This document shows positions 39,543 through 50,855 of a stretch of 64,000 nt of DNA, one piece after another. The stretch is from Streptomyces albofaciens JCM 4342. GTDB lineage: Bacteria > Actinomycetota > Actinomycetes > Streptomycetales > Streptomycetaceae. The notes beneath the pieces are model-generated. The model was not told the origin of the DNA and searched no databases. It saw only the letters and a list, made by a program, of their open reading frames with translations. Every line of letters starts with the position of its first letter. The first letter of the stretch is position 1. The position numbers were made by a program, and so were the translations under genes. The stretch is taken from positions 3,132,501-3,196,500 of the forward strand of contig NZ_PDCM01000001.1 of NCBI RefSeq assembly GCF_008634025.1, read 5' to 3'.

Positions 39543-40283
39543 TCAGCTCTCCTTGACCGTCACATCTCCGTTCGTCGTCGTGAGGTCGAGCCGGTACGCG
39601 GCGGCCGGATCGTGGGGCACGCCGATGTTCTTGTCCCCGTTGTCCGTCTTCGCCGATATTCGGTAGTGGTCGCGCTTGCCGCCGGGCACGGTGAGGGTGA
39701 CGGCGCCGTTCGTCGTTTTGGCGCGGACGCTCTGCGGTGTTTCGGTGGTGAGGTCGACGGCGCCGTTGGACGTCTGCGCGCGTACGCCGTTGCCCTTCAG
39801 ACCGCGCCCGTGGATACGGCCGTTGGTGGTGCGGACGTCCACCGCGCCGGTCACGCCGTCCAGATTCACCGCGCCGGAGGAGGTGCGCACCCGTACCTCG
39901 CCGACGTTCGACAGACCGACCGCGCCGGACGAGGTCTCACCGGTCACCGGAAGGCCGGCCGGCACCTCGACCGTGTAATGCACCGAGCAGCCGTTCCCGC
40001 AACCACCGAGCACCAGCACGCCGTTCTCCACGCGGTGGGACGCCTTTTGCGGCCGGTCGCCTCTGTACCGGAGCTTGCGGTGGACCGAGACCGTGTCGAG
40101 CGACGTCTTCCCGCGGAGGGTGAGACCGCCGGAACCACTGTCCAGCCGGACGGAGGTGACGCGGGCCGGGAGCCGGGCGTCGTCCTCGTACGTGGACTGT
40201 TTCACCAAGCCGCATGCGCCGAGTCCGCTCATACCGACAGCGGCCACGGCGACGGCCCCGAGAACGCGGAGATGACGACGCAC
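39543..40283 (-). CDS. DUF4097-type beta-repeat lipoprotein
   Basis: A 246-residue exported protein. The signal (VRRHLRVLGAVAVAAVGMSG) ends in lipobox GLGAC. The rest is a right-handed beta-helix-like repeat: ETSSGAVGLSNVGEVRVRTSSGAVNLDGVTGAVDVRTTNGRIHG, then AQTSNGAVDL, AKTTNGAVTL, TTNGDVTV. This is the DUF4097/DUF4098 pattern, which often accompanies envelope-stress systems. An ECF sigma factor gene lies 270 bp upstream on the same strand, so it may belong to that regulon. GTG 40283 follows GGGGGGAA. Confidence 0.86.
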   Translation of the reverse strand: MRRHLRVLGAVAVAAVGMSGLGACGLVKQSTYEDDARLPARVTSVRLDSGSGGLTLRGKTSLDTVSVHRKLRYRGDRPQKASHRVENGVLVLGGCGNGCSVHYTVEVPAGLPVTGETSSGAVGLSNVGEVRVRTSSGAVNLDGVTGAVDVRTTNGRIHGRGLKGNGVRAQTSNGAVDLTTETPQSVRAKTTNGAVTLTVPGGKRDHYRISAKTDNGDKNIGVPHDPAAAYRLDLTTTNGDVTVKES

Positions 40284-40552
40284 GGATTCCCCCCAAGTCG
40301 TGCACGGACGCGGCACACGGGTCGGGTGCGCCTCGCGGATTGCCGCCCTCCCGCTGCGGCGATTCCCAGGCTATGCGGAGCGCCGGGCCCGCGACCATGA
40401 GGAAAACCCCCGGTTCCACCTGCGGAACTCCGCAGGCCCGCCCAGAGCTCCGCCCCGCCCGGAATGCCCCCCGCGCCGCCCGCCCGGAATGCCCCCGTGC
40501 CGCCCCGCCCGGAATGCCGCCCCCGCGCCGCCCCGCCCGGAAGACGGCCCCG

Positions 40553-41455
40553 CTACCCCCGCCCCTCCCTCTCCGCCACATCCGGCCCCAGCCCGAGCCC
40601 CCGCAACCGCTCCGGATCCGCGAGGATGTCGATCGCGACGACCTTGCCGCCCGTGATCGTCAGCCCCATCACGGACACCGGCTCCCCGTCCGCGACCGTC
40701 ACGATGCCCATGGCCCCGTTCACCAGCGCGGGCCGGGCGAAGTGCGCGAAGCGCCGGAACATGAAGGCCCGCCCGGCCACTTCCCGCGCCCCACGGGCCG
40801 TCGCGGCCAGGCCCGGGAACCCGGCGCCCGTGTCGGCGCGGAGCACCACGTCCGGATCGAGGACCGCGACCAGCGCCTCGAAGTCACCGGCGCGCGACGC
40901 GGCCATGAAAGCGTCCACGACCTCCCGCTGCCGGGCCAGGTCGGTGTCCGGCGTGGCCGTTCCCCGCACCCGGCGGCGCGCCCGGCTGGCCAACTGCCGC
41001 GCCGCGGCCGGGGTGCGCCCGACCACCGGTCCGATCTCCTCGAAGGGCACGGCGAACATGTCGTGCAGCACGAACGCCAGCCGCTCCGCAGGCGCCAGTG
41101 TCTGGAGCACCACCAGCAGGGCCAGTCCCACCGAGTCGGCCAGCAGCGCCTGGTGCTCGGGGTCGATCCCGTCCGCGGCTCCGCCGATGACCGGGTCGGG
41201 CACGCGTACGTCGAGGGACTCCTCACCGCGCGCCGTCCGCGCACGCAGCATGTCCAGGCACACCCGGCCGACCACGGTCGTCAGCCACCCGCCGAGGTTG
41301 CCGACACCGCTCACGTCGGACCGGCTCAGCCGCAGCCAGGCCTCCTGCACGGCGTCGTCCGCCTCGCTCAGCGAACCGAGCATGCGGTACGCCACCGCCC
41401 GCAGATGCGCTCGGTGCTCCTCGAAGCGCTCCGCCAGAAAATCGTTCTCGTCCAC
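40553..41455 (-). CDS. ECF41-type sigma factor with SnoaL-like C-terminal domain
   Basis: 300 residues: sigma-70 region 2 at about 10-75 (RAVAYRMLGSLSEADDAVQEAWLRL), region 4 at about 115-170 (LAPAERLAFVLHDMFAVPFEEIGPVVGRTPAAARQLASRARRRV), then a 120-residue SnoaL-like domain. This fusion is diagnostic of the ECF41 group, in which the C-terminal domain replaces a separate anti-sigma factor. A near-perfect ECF41 promoter precedes the gene, implying autoregulation. The carboxymuconolactone-decarboxylase or epimerase target usual for this group is not adjacent. GTG 41455 is the start. Confidence 0.92.
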   Translation of the reverse strand: MDENDFLAERFEEHRAHLRAVAYRMLGSLSEADDAVQEAWLRLSRSDVSGVGNLGGWLTTVVGRVCLDMLRARTARGEESLDVRVPDPVIGGAADGIDPEHQALLADSVGLALLVVLQTLAPAERLAFVLHDMFAVPFEEIGPVVGRTPAAARQLASRARRRVRGTATPDTDLARQREVVDAFMAASRAGDFEALVAVLDPDVVLRADTGAGFPGLAATARGAREVAGRAFMFRRFAHFARPALVNGAMGIVTVADGEPVSVMGLTITGGKVVAIDILADPERLRGLGLGPDVAEREGRG

Positions 41456-41491
41456 CGGTCACATTCTCCCGTCGGGTTCCGTCACCTCTAT

Positions 41492-41518
41492 GACGAACCG
41501 TTTCCGTGCAATGTGACC
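41492..41518 (-). promoter_or_regulatory. ECF41-type autoregulatory promoter
   Basis: On the minus strand, GGTCACA (41518-41512), exactly 16 nt, then CGTC (41495-41492). The published ECF41 consensus is TGTCACA-n16-CGTC, so only the first base differs. It lies 37 nt upstream of the sigma factor GTG. Confidence 0.75.
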
Positions 41519-41648
41519 GGCTGCCCGCCCACCCCGCGCCCGCCCACAGCCCGCACCCGCACACCCCACGCACACACAACCCACGCACACCCACTCCACA
41601 CCCACTCCACGCCCTACACCCCACGCCCGGTGCTCCCCACACCCCACC
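41519..41648 (-). other. C/A-rich tract, G-rich in the minus-strand transcript
   Basis: 130 bp of CCCACGCACACC-like sequence with almost no G on the plus strand. It lies between the TmrB-like gene (minus, upstream) and the ECF promoter. The minus-strand RNA would be G/U-rich with many GGG runs, so a quadruplex or a termination function is possible. No gene is present. Confidence 0.5.
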
Positions 41649-41651
41649 GCC

Positions 41652-42281
41652 TCAAAAGCGGATGTGCTTGAGGCTCGTCCACGTACGGCGCATCCGCCCC
41701 TGGAGCGCGCTGTCGGTGTTGGGCGCCAGGTCGAGCCCGGTCGTGGCGGCGATGTGGTCGGCGACCTGCGGCACCGTGAGCCGGTCGGTCCACACGTGGT
41801 CGGCGAACTCCGGGCCGCTGAGCCGCTCCAGGCAGCGGTCCAGCTTCGCCACGGCGAAGCTCTCCCGCCGCAGCGGGGTGTCCTTCCCGGCGAGGAACCC
41901 CACGACATGCCCGAAGTTGCGCTCCCGCAGCCGCCGCAGCACCGTCCGCCGTTCGGCGAGCAGCGCGAAGTGCCGTACGTCGTGACCGCGTTCGCGCAAC
42001 CGGCCGACGGTCTCCTGGAAGTACACCGGTTCCACGAGCGTCATCGGCGCGATCACCGTGCCGGGGTGCTTGGTCAGCACCAGGTCGAGCACCTCGTAGA
42101 CGCCCTGCCGCCATGCCGGGAAGTCCTGGAAGTCGCCGCGCAGCGCCGGGGGCGTCATCCGGTGCAGGCCGAAGCCGACGCGTTCGGGGTCGCAGACGAC
42201 GCTGCCGGGAAGACGGCGCCGGATCTCGTGCGCGGTCTGCGTCTTGCCGCCGCCGAAAGGGCCGTTGATCCACAGGAGCAT
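41652..42281 (-). CDS. TmrB-like P-loop ATP-binding protein
   Basis: The 209-residue protein begins with MLLWINGPFGGGKTQTA, a Walker A loop at the very N-terminus. It has IAPMTLVEPVYFQETVGRLRERGHDV and LLAERRTVLRRLRER, matching the nucleoside-kinase-like family that includes tunicamycin resistance protein TmrB. A role in drug resistance or nucleotide phosphorylation is possible but unproven. A TAGGGT box (42289-42294, minus) ends 7 nt before ATG 42281, suggesting a leaderless mRNA. Confidence 0.83.
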   Translation of the reverse strand: MLLWINGPFGGGKTQTAHEIRRRLPGSVVCDPERVGFGLHRMTPPALRGDFQDFPAWRQGVYEVLDLVLTKHPGTVIAPMTLVEPVYFQETVGRLRERGHDVRHFALLAERRTVLRRLRERNFGHVVGFLAGKDTPLRRESFAVAKLDRCLERLSGPEFADHVWTDRLTVPQVADHIAATTGLDLAPNTDSALQGRMRRTWTSLKHIRF

Positions 42282-42331
42282 GGGCAGCACCCTACGAGCC
42301 CGGTGTCCGGTGGGGCGAGGGGGTACGCGCT

Positions 42332-43567
42332 TCATCGGCGTATGTGGTCCTCCTCGGCGTATGCGGTCCGCGTACCGGTACGGCGGCGGATCAGCAGCGT
42401 GCAGCCGAGGAAGAGCAGCCCGGCGAGGAGCTGGAGCGCGGCGGCGGTCAGCAGGGCGCCGGACAGCGACCGGGCGGCGAGCGGTCCGGCGAGGCCCGCC
42501 CCGAGGGCGAAGCCGGTGATCTTCAGGCTCGCGCCGGTGGTGAAGACCTGGCCGCGCAGGTGCTCCGGCGCCTCCCGGTGGCGCACCGCGAACAGCGCCG
42601 TCAGCTGCGGCCCCTCGCCCAGGCCCACGAGCACCGCCGCGCCGAGGAGCAGCGCGGGCGGCCCGGCCGCCGCCGTCATCAGGAGCGCGACGGCGAGTAC
42701 GGCGGTGCTGCACGCGAGGACGGTGTCCGGGCGCAGCAGTCCGGGCCGGCGGGCGAGCCCCGCGTTGGCGAGGAGGGCGGAGGCGGCGACGACGGACAGC
42801 AGGAGCACGCCGTGCCGCGCGTCACCGAAGATCCGCGCCCCGAGCAGCGGGCTGCAAGCGGTCAGTACGCCCTGGCCCGTACAGGAGACCACCGAGGTCA
42901 CGGTCGCGCGGGCCAGCGGCGGGGTGTGGCGGACGGCCCGGAACCCGGCCGCGAGCCCGGCCAGGACGGAGGGGGCCGTCGGCGACCGGCGCGGGTTGGC
43001 GCGGCGCGGCCCCCCGGGCAGCGCATACGCACACGGCACGGCCACCACGATCAGAGCGGCCGCCACCAGCACCCCGGCCGCCGCCCCGGCCGCCCCGGCG
43101 ACCAGCCCGGCCAGCACGGGGCCCGCCAGCGAAGCGGCGTTGAACGTCATCGCGTCGAGGGCGGTCACCCGGGGCAGCAGTCCGCGCGGCGCGACGCGCG
43201 GCATCTGCGCGGTCCAGCCGCCGGACAGGGCCGGTCCCAGCAGCCCGGCCCCCACCGCGACGAGCAGCGTGACGACGACCGGTACGTGCCCCAGGCTCCC
43301 CAGGACGACGGTCAGCGCCGCCGCGTAACCGGCGAGCGCGCCGGCCAGCAGGCGTCCCGGCCTGGCGGACCGGTCGAGCAGGACGCCGAAGAGCGGGCCG
43401 CCGACCGCCGCGGCGGCCGTGATGCCGGCCAGCAGCGCCGGGCCCGTGGACGCCGATCCGGTGAACACGGGCCCGGCCACCAAGAGGGCGGGGCCCGACA
43501 TCTCGTCGCCCGCGCGCGCCAGTGCCGCGCCGGTGAGGGCGGATCCCACCGCGTAATGCTTTCGCAT
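42332..43567 (-). CDS. MFS transporter
   Basis: A 411-residue major facilitator with 12 predicted helices; GVLLDRSARPGRLLAGALAGY corresponds to the conserved loop 2-3. It lacks any fused domain and is probably an efflux pump of the EntS/MdfA-like broad class. The frame stays open upstream, but that part is the complement of the neighbour's minisatellite. ATG 43567 has TACCGT (43575-43580, minus) 7 nt before it and no ribosome site, so it is probably leaderless. It is divergent from the CGNR gene, with only 80 bp between starts. Confidence 0.9.
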   Translation of the reverse strand: MRKHYAVGSALTGAALARAGDEMSGPALLVAGPVFTGSASTGPALLAGITAAAAVGGPLFGVLLDRSARPGRLLAGALAGYAAALTVVLGSLGHVPVVVTLLVAVGAGLLGPALSGGWTAQMPRVAPRGLLPRVTALDAMTFNAASLAGPVLAGLVAGAAGAAAGVLVAAALIVVAVPCAYALPGGPRRANPRRSPTAPSVLAGLAAGFRAVRHTPPLARATVTSVVSCTGQGVLTACSPLLGARIFGDARHGVLLLSVVAASALLANAGLARRPGLLRPDTVLACSTAVLAVALLMTAAAGPPALLLGAAVLVGLGEGPQLTALFAVRHREAPEHLRGQVFTTGASLKITGFALGAGLAGPLAARSLSGALLTAAALQLLAGLLFLGCTLLIRRRTGTRTAYAEEDHIRR

Positions 43568-43647
43568 GCGCGCCACGGTAGGTACGTAACGGAAACTCTG
43601 ACCAGATGCGTTACACGCCGCCGGATGCCGCACTACCGTCGGCTCGT

Positions 43648-44559
43648 ATGGAGTCCACGCCCCAGCCCGCCATGCAGCCCACGTCCCCACCGGCCAGGCA
43701 GTCCACGTCCCCACCGGCCAGGCAGTCCACGTCCCCACCGGCCAGGCAGTCCACGTCCCCACCGGCCAGGCAGTCCACGTCCCCACCGGCCAGGCAGTCC
43801 ACGTCCCCACCGGCCAGGCAGTCCACGTCCCCACCGGCCAGGCAGTCCACGTCCCCACCGGCCAGGCAGTCCACGTCCCCACCGGCCAGGCAGTCCACGC
43901 CCCCGCCCGCTAAGCAGTCCACGTCCCCACCGGCCATGCAGCCCAGCCCCCAGCCCGCCGCGCAGCCCACACCCCCACCCGCCGGACACCACGGCGAGAC
44001 ACGGACACCCGCCGCACGCCGTGAATGGACCACCCGGCATTCGGTGCAGACCACCGCCCGGCGTACCGCCGCCCTCGTGAACGCCCTGGTGGACGAGGTG
44101 CCGTCGGCGGACACGGTCGCCGGGGTCCTGCGCGAACACGGTGAGGACGGTCCGATCGAACTGTCCGCGGGCGATCTCGCGGAGCTGCGGTCCGCCGCCC
44201 TACGGCTCCGCGAGGTGTTCGCGGCCGAATGCACCGACCGCGCCGCCGAGACGCTCAACCGCCTCCTCCGGGACACCGCCGGTACGCTGCGCCTCACCTC
44301 GCACCACGGCACCGCCCCCTGGCACCCGCACCTGGACAGCGCCGACGACGCGCCGTGGGGCGAATGGTTCCTCGCCTCGTCGTGCCTGAGCCTGCTGGTC
44401 CTCCTGTGGAACCACCAGCGCCCGCCCGGCGGCGTCTGCGCCTCGCCCGCCTGCCGCAACGTCTATCTCACCCTCGGCAGCGGCCCGCCGCGCCGCTACT
44501 GCTCGCGGCGCTGCGCGACCCGGGAGCGCGTGGCGGCGTACCGGCGGGCGCGGGGATGA
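43648..44559 (+). CDS. CGNR zinc-finger (ABATE-like) protein with octapeptide repeats
   Basis: 303 residues in three parts. The N-terminus (2-113) is 14 consecutive octapeptides of the type QSTSPPAR. A helical ABATE-like domain follows (about 135-250; TTRHSVQTTARRTAALVNALVDE). The C-terminal zinc finger (VCASPACRNVYLTLGSGPPRRYCSRRCATRERVAAYRRARG) keeps three to four cysteines, but the CGNR signature reads CATR. Such proteins are stress-linked putative transcription regulators. ATG 43648 is preferred: TACCGT (43634-43639) lies 8 nt before it, with TTACAC 17 nt further up. ATG 43606 would lie upstream of that promoter. Confidence 0.82.
   Translation: MESTPQPAMQPTSPPARQSTSPPARQSTSPPARQSTSPPARQSTSPPARQSTSPPARQSTSPPARQSTSPPARQSTSPPARQSTPPPAKQSTSPPAMQPSPQPAAQPTPPPAGHHGETRTPAARREWTTRHSVQTTARRTAALVNALVDEVPSADTVAGVLREHGEDGPIELSAGDLAELRSAALRLREVFAAECTDRAAETLNRLLRDTAGTLRLTSHHGTAPWHPHLDSADDAPWGEWFLASSCLSLLVLLWNHQRPPGGVCASPACRNVYLTLGSGPPRRYCSRRCATRERVAAYRRARG
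43651..43986. repeat. 24-bp minisatellite, 14 units, inside the CGNR gene
   Basis: Fourteen in-frame 24-bp units. Units 2-10 (43675-43890) share ACGTCCCCACCGGCCA exactly. Unit 11 (43891-43914) is a variant, unit 12 (43915-43938) returns to the consensus, and units 1, 13 and 14 are degenerate edge copies. The near-identity of the middle units points to recent slippage or unequal exchange, and copy number may vary between strains. Confidence 0.93.
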
Positions 44560-44607
44560 ACACGGCGCGCCCGCGCCCGGCCGCGCCCCGCCCGTCCCGC
44601 ACGCCCG

Positions 44608-45822
44608 TCAGGGCGCGGGCGTGAAGATCAGCGAAGCGTTGTGCCCGCCGAAGCCGAAGGAGTTCGTCAGGGCGGCGGACACCGCGCCCTTGCGCGGCTC
44701 GCCCGTGACGACGTCGAGTCCGATCTCCGGGTCGAGCGTGTCCACGTTCCGCGTCGCGGGCACGATGCCGTCCCGTACGGTCAGGATCGCGGCGAGTGCG
44801 CCGACCGCTCCGGCCGCCCCGAAGAGGTGCCCGGTCATCGACTTGGTCGCGGTGACGGACGGGTGGGTGCCGATGGCGTCCGTCACCGACCGGGCCTCCA
44901 CCAGGTCGCCCATGGGCGTGGAGGTGGCGTGGGCGTGGACGTGCGCCACCTCGCGCGGGGCCAGGCCGGCGGCGGCCAGCGCCAGCCGCATCGCGCGGGC
45001 CTGCCCCTCGGGGTGGGCGGCCGTGATGTGGTGCGCGTCCGCGGTGACGCCCGCCCCCGCGAGGGTGGCGTGCGCGCGGGCCGCGCGGAATCCGGCGCGC
45101 TCCAGGACGACCACGGCCGCGCCCTCACCGATCACGAAGCCGTCCCGGTCGGCGTCGAACGGGCGGGACGCCCGCTGCGGCTCGTCGTTCCGCGTCGAGT
45201 GCGCCTTGGCCTGGGCGAACCCGGCCAGCGGCAGCGGATGGACACAGGCCTCGGCGCCACCCGCGACCACCACGTCGGCGCGGCCGAGACGTATCAGGTC
45301 CAGGCCCATCGCGATCGCCTCGGCCCCGGAGGCACAGGCGCTGACCGGGGTGTGGGCGCCGCCGCGCGCGCCCAGCTCGATGCTGACCCAGGCGGCGGGG
45401 CCGTTCGCCATCAGCATCGGCACGGTGTGCGGGGACACCCGCCGTACGCCGGAGGTTTCCAGTACGTCGTCCTGGCCGAGCAGGGTGAGCGCGCCGCCCG
45501 TACCCGTACCGATCACCACGGCAAGCCGCTCCGGCTCGACCTCCGGCGCGCCCGCGTCGGCCCACGCCTCGCGCGCCGCGACGAGCGCGACCTGCTCGCA
45601 GCGGTCCATGCGCCGGGCCTGCACGCGGTCCAGGACCTCGGTCGGTTCGACCGCGAGGCGGCCCGCGATCCGTACGGGCAGCGCGGCCGCCCACTCCTCC
45701 TCTATAACGCTGATGCCGGACCGCCCGGCCAGCATGCCGTCCCAGGTCGAGGCGGCGTCCCCGCCCAGCGGAGTCGTGGCGCCGAGCCCGGTGACCAGTA
45801 CGGCGTCGGTGGCAGTGGACAT
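44608..45822 (-). CDS. Beta-ketoacyl-ACP synthase II (FabF-like), stand-alone
   Basis: A 404-residue condensing enzyme. The catalytic triad is complete: Cys163 (PVSACASGAEA), His299 (HATSTPMGD) and His332 (GHLFGAAG), with the conserved Lys327. NSFGFGGHNASLIF ends the fold. It elongates acyl-ACP chains with malonyl-ACP. The absence of acyl carrier protein, chain-length factor or ketoreductase genes nearby argues against a type II polyketide cluster. ATG 45822 has GGGGGA before it. Confidence 0.92.
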   Translation of the reverse strand: MSTATDAVLVTGLGATTPLGGDAASTWDGMLAGRSGISVIEEEWAAALPVRIAGRLAVEPTEVLDRVQARRMDRCEQVALVAAREAWADAGAPEVEPERLAVVIGTGTGGALTLLGQDDVLETSGVRRVSPHTVPMLMANGPAAWVSIELGARGGAHTPVSACASGAEAIAMGLDLIRLGRADVVVAGGAEACVHPLPLAGFAQAKAHSTRNDEPQRASRPFDADRDGFVIGEGAAVVVLERAGFRAARAHATLAGAGVTADAHHITAAHPEGQARAMRLALAAAGLAPREVAHVHAHATSTPMGDLVEARSVTDAIGTHPSVTATKSMTGHLFGAAGAVGALAAILTVRDGIVPATRNVDTLDPEIGLDVVTGEPRKGAVSAALTNSFGFGGHNASLIFTPAP

Positions 45823-48450
<2,628 letters not shown>

Positions 48451-48460
48451 TTCCGGCACC

Positions 48461-48539
48461 GGCGGACGGGACGCACCGTCCGCCGCGCCACCCGCACGGG
48501 TCCGCCCCGGCCGGCACCTTCGCCCGGCCGGGGCGGACC
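48461..48539 (+). terminator. Two tandem terminators after idh
   Basis: The first hairpin is GGCGGACGG (48461-48469) with CCGTCCGCC (48476-48484). The second is a perfect 16-bp stem, GGTCCGCCCCGGCCGG (48499-48514) with 48524-48539. Tandem hairpins fit a highly transcribed metabolic gene. Confidence 0.85.
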
Positions 48540-48685
48540 CGTTCCGCTCTCCGTGGCCGCCCCCTACCCGTAGTACTCAGGAGCCAGACGCCGGGTGCGC
48601 TCCCCGGCGGGACGCCGACCACGTGGCGTGATCCCTACATTCCGTACCGCAGCCCGCACTTCACCCGGTACGGAAGGACCCCGAC

Positions 48686-49651
48686 ATGGCGACCCGCCCA
48701 CGCGCCCGCCGCCTGCACCGCGCCCTGATCGCCGCGCTCGTCACCGCCTCGGTGGCGGTACCGGTGTCCGGCGCGGCCCGCCCAGCGGCCGTACCGGCAC
48801 CCGAACCCGCCGCCCTCGCGCCGCTCACCGCCGCGACCCCCGCCGCCCTCGCCGAGCGCTACGCCGCCGGCCGCGACGGCATCCTGGCGGCCGAGCGGGC
48901 GGCGGCGCACCACGGCGACCGGGCGCGTGCCGCCACGCTGCGCGCGTTGGCGGCGCCGTCGCGGCAGTTCCTCTCCTTCGACGGCCGGGACGGCGGCCGG
49001 ACCGCCGAAGTCGTCGGCGACCTGGCGCGGGCCGAGCGCATCGCCGTCCTCGTGCCGGGCTCGGACACCAACCTCGACACGTACGAGCGCTTCCGCTCCG
49101 AAGCCGTGGCGCTGCAACGGGAACTGGGCGGCCGGTCGGCCGTCGTCGCCTGGCTCGGCCACGCGACGCCGAGCCTGACGAGCCCGGACATCCTGACCCC
49201 GGCGCTCGCCGAGGCATCGGCCCCACAACTGGTGCGCTTCCTGGACGAGTTGAGGGACGCCAAGCCTGCCGCCCGCGTCTCGCTGCTCTGCCACTCGTAC
49301 GGTTCGGTCACCTGCGCCCGTGCCGCCGCGGGCCTCCCGGTCGCCGACATCGTCCTGTACGGCAGCCCCGGCACCGGTGCCGACACCGTCCGCGACCTGC
49401 ACACGAAGGCCACCGTGTGGGCGGGCCGGAGCACCGGGGACTGGGTCGCCCACGTGCCGCACATACGGCTCCACCTTCCGTTCGCGACCCTCGGGTTCGG
49501 GACGGACCCGGTATCGGGCGCGTTCGGCGCCCGGCTCTTCGACGCCGGTTCCGGTGGACACGGCGACTATCTGAAGCCCGGCTCGGTGCCGCTGCGCAAC
49601 ATCGCGCGCATTGTGGCGGGGGAGTACGCGGCGGTGAGCGACGGTGCGTAG
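48686..49651 (+). CDS. Secreted DUF1023 alpha/beta hydrolase
   Basis: The 321-residue protein starts with a Sec/Tat-like signal ([28 protein letters not shown]). The hydrolase core carries [23 protein letters not shown], the nucleophile elbow [20 protein letters not shown] and a late [11 protein letters not shown] with the catalytic His. This is the DUF1023 family, whose substrates are unknown. ATG 48686 follows GGAAGGA. It begins a plus-strand run of four overlapping genes ending at the response regulator. Confidence 0.9.
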   Translation: MATRPRARRLHRALIAALVTASVAVPVSGAARPAAVPAPEPAALAPLTAATPAALAERYAAGRDGILAAERAAAHHGDRARAATLRALAAPSRQFLSFDGRDGGRTAEVVGDLARAERIAVLVPGSDTNLDTYERFRSEAVALQRELGGRSAVVAWLGHATPSLTSPDILTPALAEASAPQLVRFLDELRDAKPAARVSLLCHSYGSVTCARAAAGLPVADIVLYGSPGTGADTVRDLHTKATVWAGRSTGDWVAHVPHIRLHLPFATLGFGTDPVSGAFGARLFDAGSGGHGDYLKPGSVPLRNIARIVAGEYAAVSDGA

Positions 49652-50855
49652 TGCCTCGGCCCTCCGGCGGGTCGGCCTGCGGCGCCTCGCCCGGCGGATC
49701 GACACCGCCACACCGCCCGGCCGGGACCGCGCCGTCGACGCGCTCCGGGCCGCCGCCATCCTCGGCGTCGTGCTCGGGCACTGGCTGGTGACCGCGCTGG
49801 TCGCCGACAGCGGAACCGTACGCGGTGCCAGTCCGCTCCAGCACCTGCCCCAACTCGCGCCGGTCTCCTGGCTGTTCCAGACCCTGGCGGTGTTCTTCCT
49901 CGTCGGCGGGCACGTGGCGGCGCGGAGTCACGCGGCGGCCCGCGCCCGGGGCGTTTCGTACGGGCGGTGGCTCGGCACCCGTATCGCCCGGTTCTACCGG
50001 CCCGTCGTCGCCCTGCTCGCGCTGTGGGCCGTGGTGGCGGGCGCGCTGCTGGCCTCGGGGACGGACCTGGCGACCGTACGGACCCTGCTCAAGCTGGTCT
50101 GGTCGCCACTGTGGTTCCTGCTCGTCCTCACGGCGCTCACGGCGGCCACTCCGCTGGTCGCGAAGGTGCACCCGCTGTGGCCACTGGCGGTCGTCCTGCA
50201 CATCGACGTCATACGGTTCGGGCTCGGCGGGCCGGACGCGCTCGGCTGGGTCAATGTGGCGGCGGGCTGGCTGGTCCCGTACTGCCTGGGCGCGCTGTGG
50301 GCGCGGAAAGGGCTTCGGGGCCGTACGACCGGCTGGGCGCTGCTGGCCGGGGGAGCGGCCGCCACCGCGCTCCTCGTCGAGTACGCCGGATACCCGGCCT
50401 CGATGGTCGGCGTACCGGGCGCCGCGGTCTCGAACCTCGACCCACCGACCCTGGCCGCCGTCACGTTCGGCCTCGCCCAGTGCGGAGCGGCCCTGCTGCT
50501 GCGCGACCCGCTGCGGCGGCTCCTCACGCGGCCCGCGGCCTGGGCGGCGGTCGCGCTGCTCAACCTCTCCGCGATGACCGTCTTCCTCTGGCACCAGACC
50601 GCCCTGATGGCGGTCACCGCGACCGGCCTGCTCGCGGGCCACCCGCTGCCCGGCCTGCACACCGCGCCCGACGGCGCCGTCTGGGTGGCGGCCCGGATCG
50701 CCTGGCTGCCGGTGTTCGCGGTGGCGCTTCTGATCTGCTGGGCGGCCTTCCGCACACACGAGGCGTACGAGACGCACGAGCGACGGAAGCCGTCCGGAAC
50801 GACGTCGGTACACGAAGGGCGGCCCGCCCGGAAGGAGACGGTGCACGGTGCATAA
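49644..50855 (+). CDS. Acyltransferase 3 family integral membrane protein
   Basis: A 403-residue protein with about ten membrane helices. The start of the domain is RDRAVDALRAAAILGVVLGHWLV, with the catalytic-type histidine GHW, then RFYRPVVALLALW and a closing MTVFLWHQTALM. These transfer acyl groups to extracellular carbohydrates or antibiotics. GTG 49644 overlaps the hydrolase stop by eight bases, so translation is coupled. Its stop also overlaps the kinase start. Confidence 0.88.
   Translation: MRSASALRRVGLRRLARRIDTATPPGRDRAVDALRAAAILGVVLGHWLVTALVADSGTVRGASPLQHLPQLAPVSWLFQTLAVFFLVGGHVAARSHAAARARGVSYGRWLGTRIARFYRPVVALLALWAVVAGALLASGTDLATVRTLLKLVWSPLWFLLVLTALTAATPLVAKVHPLWPLAVVLHIDVIRFGLGGPDALGWVNVAAGWLVPYCLGALWARKGLRGRTTGWALLAGGAAATALLVEYAGYPASMVGVPGAAVSNLDPPTLAAVTFGLAQCGAALLLRDPLRRLLTRPAAWAAVALLNLSAMTVFLWHQTALMAVTATGLLAGHPLPGLHTAPDGAVWVAARIAWLPVFAVALLICWAAFRTHEAYETHERRKPSGTTSVHEGRPARKETVHGA

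Noticed and set aside
43568..43882. N-terminal extension of the MFS transporter with repeated GTWTAWPV.
   Set aside because: It is the antisense reading of the CGNR minisatellite and lies upstream of the MFS promoter; the transporter starts at 43567.
43651..43986. CRISPR-like look of the 24-bp repeats.
   Set aside because: The units are contiguous with no spacers and are in frame within a coding sequence.
44608..45822. Start of a type II polyketide cluster at the KAS gene.
   Set aside because: No chain-length factor, acyl carrier protein, ketoreductase or cyclase genes are adjacent.
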